DNA of 64,000 nt, taken from contig JADJCM010000003.1 in the NCBI GenBank assembly GCA_016703225.1, forward strand, positions 682,001 through 746,000. The letters are read 5' to 3'. Of this stretch, positions 60,740 to 64,000 are shown in pieces. Position numbers and translations under genes: made by a program. The notes beneath the pieces were generated by a model. It saw only the letters and a list, made by a program, of their open reading frames with translations. It was not told where the DNA came from and did not search any database. The first letter of the stretch is position 1, and the number at the start of each line of letters is the position of its first letter. Source of the DNA: Lysobacterales bacterium. Its GTDB lineage: Bacteria; Pseudomonadota; Gammaproteobacteria; Xanthomonadales; Ahniellaceae.

Positions 60740-62389
60740 ATGCCGCTCGAAGGCGACGCGCCCGCCTGGGCCCGTGAACTCGCGCTGGCCTATGAAAGCG
60801 GCGCGCAGGGCCAGTTCGTGCTGTACGGCAATGTCGCCGACCGCTTTCCATTGCGCGGTCGCTTCGTCAGCCTGACCGCATTTCTTGATGCGCAACTGCT
60901 GTCTGGTTTCGAGTTGGTGTTCCTGTACGACCCGGGCAACGGCCTCAGCGTGCCGCGCGCCAGCGAGGCCTTCCAGAAATGGCCGGGCGCGCAACTGGTC
61001 GGCGCCGCAACGCGCGAACCGCGCGCCGCCGTCGAACTGATCACGCGCTACCTGCGCTACCGCGCGAACCTGAGCGCGATGGGCCGCGACAAGCCCGAAC
61101 ACATCGCCTGCATCATCCGCGGTGCCGACCAGGTCCTGCCCGCCAACCGCCAGGGCGAGTTCGAGACCGCCAGCCTGGCCAGCCTGGTGCGCGACTGGGC
61201 GGCCGAGCCGCCATTCACCGACCTGCCGTTCGCGAGTTTCCTGATCGCCGACAACCTCAATGACCTGCATCCGCTGATCGCGACCAATCCGCGCGTCGCC
61301 CGCGTACGCGTGCCCCTGCCCGATATCCCGGTCATCGAACAGGCACTGGCCCAGCTCAAGCTCGACCACCGCAAGGCCTTCGCCGAGAACGATGGCGCGC
61401 AGGCGGCGCCGCTGCTCGCCGGCGTCACCGTCACCGCGCTGAATGCCCTGGTCAAGCTGCGCGAACACGAGGGCAAGCCGCTGACCCAATCCGACTGGGT
61501 CGCCGCGAAGAAACAGATGGTCGAAGCCGATTCGGCGGGACTGATCGAATTCATCGAATCGAAGAAGACCCTCGCGAACTATCACGCCCAGGACGCGCTG
61601 AAGACCTGGCTGCGCCAGGACATCGCGCTGTGGCAGGCGCATGATCTACGGGCGATGCCGATGGGCTATCTGTTCTGCGGACCGGTCGGCACCGGCAAGA
61701 CCTATCTGGTCGAATGCCTGGCCGGCGAGGCCGGCGTGCCGGTGGTGAAACTCAAGAACTTCCGCGACCGCTGGGTCGGTTCCAGCGAAGGCAATCTCGA
61801 GAAGATCTTCCGCCTGATCCGTGCCCTCGGTCGTTGCATCGTGTTCATCGACGAGGCTGACCAGAGCCTTGGCAAGCGCGACTCGGGCAGCGGTGACAGC
61901 GGCCTCTCCGGTCGCCTGTATTCGATGATCGCGCAGGAAATGAGCGACGCATCGAATCGCGGGCGTGTCGTCTGGATCCTCGCGACCTCGCGCCCGGACC
62001 TGATCGAGGTCGATCTCAAGCGTCCCGGTCGCATCGACGTGAAGGTGCCGCTGCTGCCGACCACGACCAAGGCCGAGAGTGCGGGTCTCATCAATGCCCT
62101 GCTCAAGCGTCTCGAGATCGCGATCGATCCGGCCGAGATGGAGAAGCTCGAGCTGCCCCTGCTGCTGACGCCGGGCGCCGCAGAGGCGCTGTCGGTGAAG
62201 GTGTACCGACGCGTGCGCACCGCGAACGAAATGCCCCTGGTCGCACTGACGGCCTGTCTCGATGGATACCAGCCACCGGTCGCGCCGGATGTGCTCGAAT
62301 TCCAGATGCGCATCGCGATCCGTGAGGCCACCGACACCCAGTTCGTGCCGCCTTCGCTGCGCGCGCTCGCCCAGGGCGGCGTGGCATGA
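60740..62389 (+). CDS. Classic-clade AAA+ ATPase paired with PspA
   Basis: A 549-residue ATPase. The N-terminal part (residues 1-about 280) is an uncharacterised alpha/beta domain containing FVLYGNVADRFP. The AAA+ module follows: Walker A CGPVGTGKT (about residues 313-321), pore-loop-like RWVGSSEGN, Walker B CIVFIDEAD (about 369-377), sensor 1 ILATSRPD, and the second region of homology LKRPGRID with both arginines. This is the classic (FtsH/Vps4/p97-like) clade, not MoxR or PspF. The start is 4 bases after the PspA stop and its own stop overlaps the next gene (ATGA). It may remodel PspA assemblies. Confidence 0.85.
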   Translation: MPLEGDAPAWARELALAYESGAQGQFVLYGNVADRFPLRGRFVSLTAFLDAQLLSGFELVFLYDPGNGLSVPRASEAFQKWPGAQLVGAATREPRAAVELITRYLRYRANLSAMGRDKPEHIACIIRGADQVLPANRQGEFETASLASLVRDWAAEPPFTDLPFASFLIADNLNDLHPLIATNPRVARVRVPLPDIPVIEQALAQLKLDHRKAFAENDGAQAAPLLAGVTVTALNALVKLREHEGKPLTQSDWVAAKKQMVEADSAGLIEFIESKKTLANYHAQDALKTWLRQDIALWQAHDLRAMPMGYLFCGPVGTGKTYLVECLAGEAGVPVVKLKNFRDRWVGSSEGNLEKIFRLIRALGRCIVFIDEADQSLGKRDSGSGDSGLSGRLYSMIAQEMSDASNRGRVVWILATSRPDLIEVDLKRPGRIDVKVPLLPTTTKAESAGLINALLKRLEIAIDPAEMEKLELPLLLTPGAAEALSVKVYRRVRTANEMPLVALTACLDGYQPPVAPDVLEFQMRIAIREATDTQFVPPSLRALAQGGVA

Positions 62390-63240
62390 AGTACTGGTGG
62401 GCCGCCTTCAATGCGCGACCGCTCGGCATGCCGATTCCGCCGAACTGGTTCGGTCTGGCTGCGATCGCACTGCTCGGCACCTTTCTCAACCCTGGCCTTT
62501 GGTTCTTCGGTGCCGGGCTCGAACTCGCCTATCTGAAGACGCTGTCTGGCAACCCACGCTTCCGCAAGACCGTCGATGCCGCTAATGGCACGCCACCGCC
62601 GGTCGATCCTGCGGACGCGCGCTATGACGAGTTCGTGGGGCAACTCGGCTATCCCGAGAAGCGTCGCCACCAGGAGATCGAGCGTCGCGCCAGCGAGATC
62701 CTGGCGACGCTCAAGCGCACGCCCCTGCTCGACAGCCACAGCGACAGTGTCGAACAGCTGGTCTGGCTGCATCTGCGCCTGCTGGTGGCGCTGGTCTCGA
62801 TCAATCGCGTGATCGACACCGCCGCACGCGAACGCACGCAACTGGCCGAGCAGGAAAAACAGATCGCTGCGCGCCTCGCAAAGCCGGACATCAGTCCCGA
62901 ACTCAAGCGCAGCCTCGAGCAGCAGCAGCAAGTCATCGACCAGCGCCAGCAGGCGCACGACGATGCTGCCCAGCGACTGGAACAGGTCGAAGCCGAACTG
63001 GTACGCATCGACCACCAAATCGCGCTGATCCGCGAACAAGCCCTGCTCGCATCCGATGACGGCGCGGTCGGCGCATCGCTGAACGCGCTCACCACCTCGT
63101 TCAATGAAACCCACCGCTGGCTCAACAGCCAGCGTGATCTGCTCGGCGCGTTCGAATCCGGCACGCCGCAACCGTTGCCGCAGCGCGTCCGCAATGCGGC
63201 CAGCAAGCCACCTCCCCTGTCCTCAGGAGCATCGTCATGA
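62386..63240 (+). CDS. Membrane-anchored coiled-coil protein in the PspA-AAA operon
   Basis: A 284-residue protein with a hydrophobic N-terminal region (NWFGLAAIALLGTFLNPGLWFFGAGLELAYL, about residues 20-50) that can form one or two transmembrane segments, followed by a short globular part with LVWLHLRLLVALVSINRVI and a long Gln/Glu/Ala-rich coiled coil (about residues 140-215). No family is recognised. It overlaps the preceding and following genes by 4 bases each, so it is translationally coupled and should act with the ATPase and PspA. A scaffold or adaptor role is an inference. Confidence 0.7.
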   Translation: MKYWWAAFNARPLGMPIPPNWFGLAAIALLGTFLNPGLWFFGAGLELAYLKTLSGNPRFRKTVDAANGTPPPVDPADARYDEFVGQLGYPEKRRHQEIERRASEILATLKRTPLLDSHSDSVEQLVWLHLRLLVALVSINRVIDTAARERTQLAEQEKQIAARLAKPDISPELKRSLEQQQQVIDQRQQAHDDAAQRLEQVEAELVRIDHQIALIREQALLASDDGAVGASLNALTTSFNETHRWLNSQRDLLGAFESGTPQPLPQRVRNAASKPPPLSSGASS

Positions 63241-64000
63241 CCCGTCTTCCCTCCCGCTTCGCGATGCGCGGCAACTCCGCCGGCACGGTGCTCACCCTGC
63301 TGCTGATCTTCGCCCTGCTCGGCATGGGCGCCTGGTTGATGCTGCGCGACAAGAAGGCGCCGGATGCCGACAGCGCCGCGTCGACCACGCAGACACAGTC
63401 ACCCACAAGCGACGGCCCCGCACCCGTGGTCGATGGCGAAGCACCGACGCCGATCGAACCGGTCGATGGCTTGCCCACGCTCGACGCGGCGGCGGCCTAT
63501 CAGGCGCAGAATGGCATCGTCGAAGTCGACATCAGCGAATACGCCGGCTACGCCGGACTGGTCGTCGCCAATGGTGGCCTGGATCCGAATCCGGATTCGT
63601 TCTTCGCGAAGAACTACGGCTTCCAGGTACGCCTCACGCTCAGCGAAGAGGAAAGCTGGTCCAAGCTCAACAACGGCAAGGTTGCGGCGAGCGTGACCAC
63701 CGCCGACGTGCTGGCTGCACTCGGCCGCCAGTTCGAAGTGACGGTGCCGGCGCAGATTGGGTTCTCGCGCGGCGCCGACATGGTGGTGGTCGACACCGGC
63801 ATCAGCAGCATCAACCAGCTGAAAGGCAAGGTGCTGTCGGCCTCGCAGTTCAACGAGAGCGAGTTCTTCATCCGCTATCTCGCTTCCGAGGCCAATGTGC
63901 CTGTGACCATCCTGCGCGATCTCGATGCGCGCCCGCCGGCCGACCAACTCGGCCTGGTGTTCTACGAAGACAACGACGTCGCCTGCGATGCCTATGAGCA
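63237..64000 (+). CDS. Membrane-anchored periplasmic-binding-protein-like protein, 3' partial
   Basis: The gene runs off the window after 254 complete codons. The N-terminus has a transmembrane anchor (SAGTVLTLLLIFALLGMGAWLML, about residues 14-36) and a Ser/Thr/Pro/Ala-rich linker to about residue 85. Then a type 2 periplasmic-binding fold begins (VEVDISEYAGYAGLVVANGGLDPNPDSFFAKNYGFQVRL), continuing with LNNGKVAASVTTADVLA and GADMVVVDTGISSINQLKGKVL, as in NMT1/SsuA-like binding proteins. GGAG precedes the ATG at 63237. It is the fourth gene of the PspA operon; a binding domain fused to the membrane could sense a ligand rather than feed a transporter. Confidence 0.75.
   Translation, partial: MTRLPSRFAMRGNSAGTVLTLLLIFALLGMGAWLMLRDKKAPDADSAASTTQTQSPTSDGPAPVVDGEAPTPIEPVDGLPTLDAAAAYQAQNGIVEVDISEYAGYAGLVVANGGLDPNPDSFFAKNYGFQVRLTLSEEESWSKLNNGKVAASVTTADVLAALGRQFEVTVPAQIGFSRGADMVVVDTGISSINQLKGKVLSASQFNESEFFIRYLASEANVPVTILRDLDARPPADQLGLVFYEDNDVACDAYE

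Noticed and set aside
1..64000. tRNA, rRNA, integrase, insertion sequence or phage genes
   Set aside because: No tRNA-like cloverleaf with a TTCGANTC loop, rRNA segment, transposase or phage structural motif was found on reading both strands, although short ncRNAs cannot be excluded by eye.

Overview
The window is about 64 kb of GC-rich DNA with dense, mostly short-spaced genes. Gene content (DUF6116 and DUF1249 proteins, a PEP synthase with its bifunctional regulator, a FadB/FadA pair, TcdA, YgfZ, a DUF349 protein, a class I fumarase, TonB receptor, M3 peptidase and RND pump) fits a free-living aerobic gammaproteobacterium of the order Lysobacterales (Xanthomonadales), probably near Rhodanobacteraceae/Lysobacteraceae. 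This placement is inferred from protein families, not from an rRNA gene; no rRNA, tRNA, CRISPR array, integrase or intact insertion sequence was recognised.

Layout. 1-5.6 kb: tail of ygfZ, a PhnD-type binding protein with a readable promoter, a DUF1249 protein, and divergent ppsR/ppsA. 5.6-9.9 kb: TetR regulator followed by fadB-like and fadA genes for beta-oxidation. 9.9-17 kb: an APC permease, small membrane proteins, TatD nuclease, tRNA dehydratase TcdA and a long DUF349 protein. 17-24.9 kb: a secreted M35 metallopeptidase, a TPR-sensor diguanylate cyclase, a cold-shock protein with a structured leader, a TerB-like protein overlapping a Rieske oxygenase of the quaternary-amine type, and a secreted protein ending in DSFE. 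24.9-33.8 kb: glutathione peroxidase, fumarase, a ParE-type toxin-antitoxin pair, a CpcT-like lipoprotein, amidase, a long acetyl-CoA hydrolase family protein and ferredoxin-NADP reductase. 33.8-44.1 kb: a repeat-rich zone with a tandem palindromic array beside a TonB receptor, an M3 peptidase, a giant RCC1-repeat secreted protein, a LuxR regulator, and a duplicated 193-bp block containing a broken peptidase tail. 44.1-54.3 kb: DEAD-box helicase, crotonase, hicBA, a BaiN-type flavoprotein, ankyrin protein and an RND efflux operon. 54.4-59.1 kb: a 1551-residue secreted CSLREA/beta-helix protein. 59.2-64 kb: a fitAB toxin-antitoxin pair and then an operon that runs off the window.

The most interesting points are: (1) the last operon, which couples a PspA/IM30 (ESCRT-III superfamily) protein to a classic-clade (Vps4/FtsH-like) AAA+ ATPase, a membrane-anchored coiled-coil protein and a membrane-anchored periplasmic-binding-protein-like protein; (2) a shared LFxD(G/S)FE motif at or near the C-terminus of three unrelated secreted proteins, which looks like an uncharacterised sorting or anchoring signal; (3) repeat elements caught in informative positions: in-frame inside ppsA, tandemly amplified against the stop codon of a TonB receptor, and attached to a second, broken copy of an M3 peptidase 3' end whose coding differences are all synonymous.
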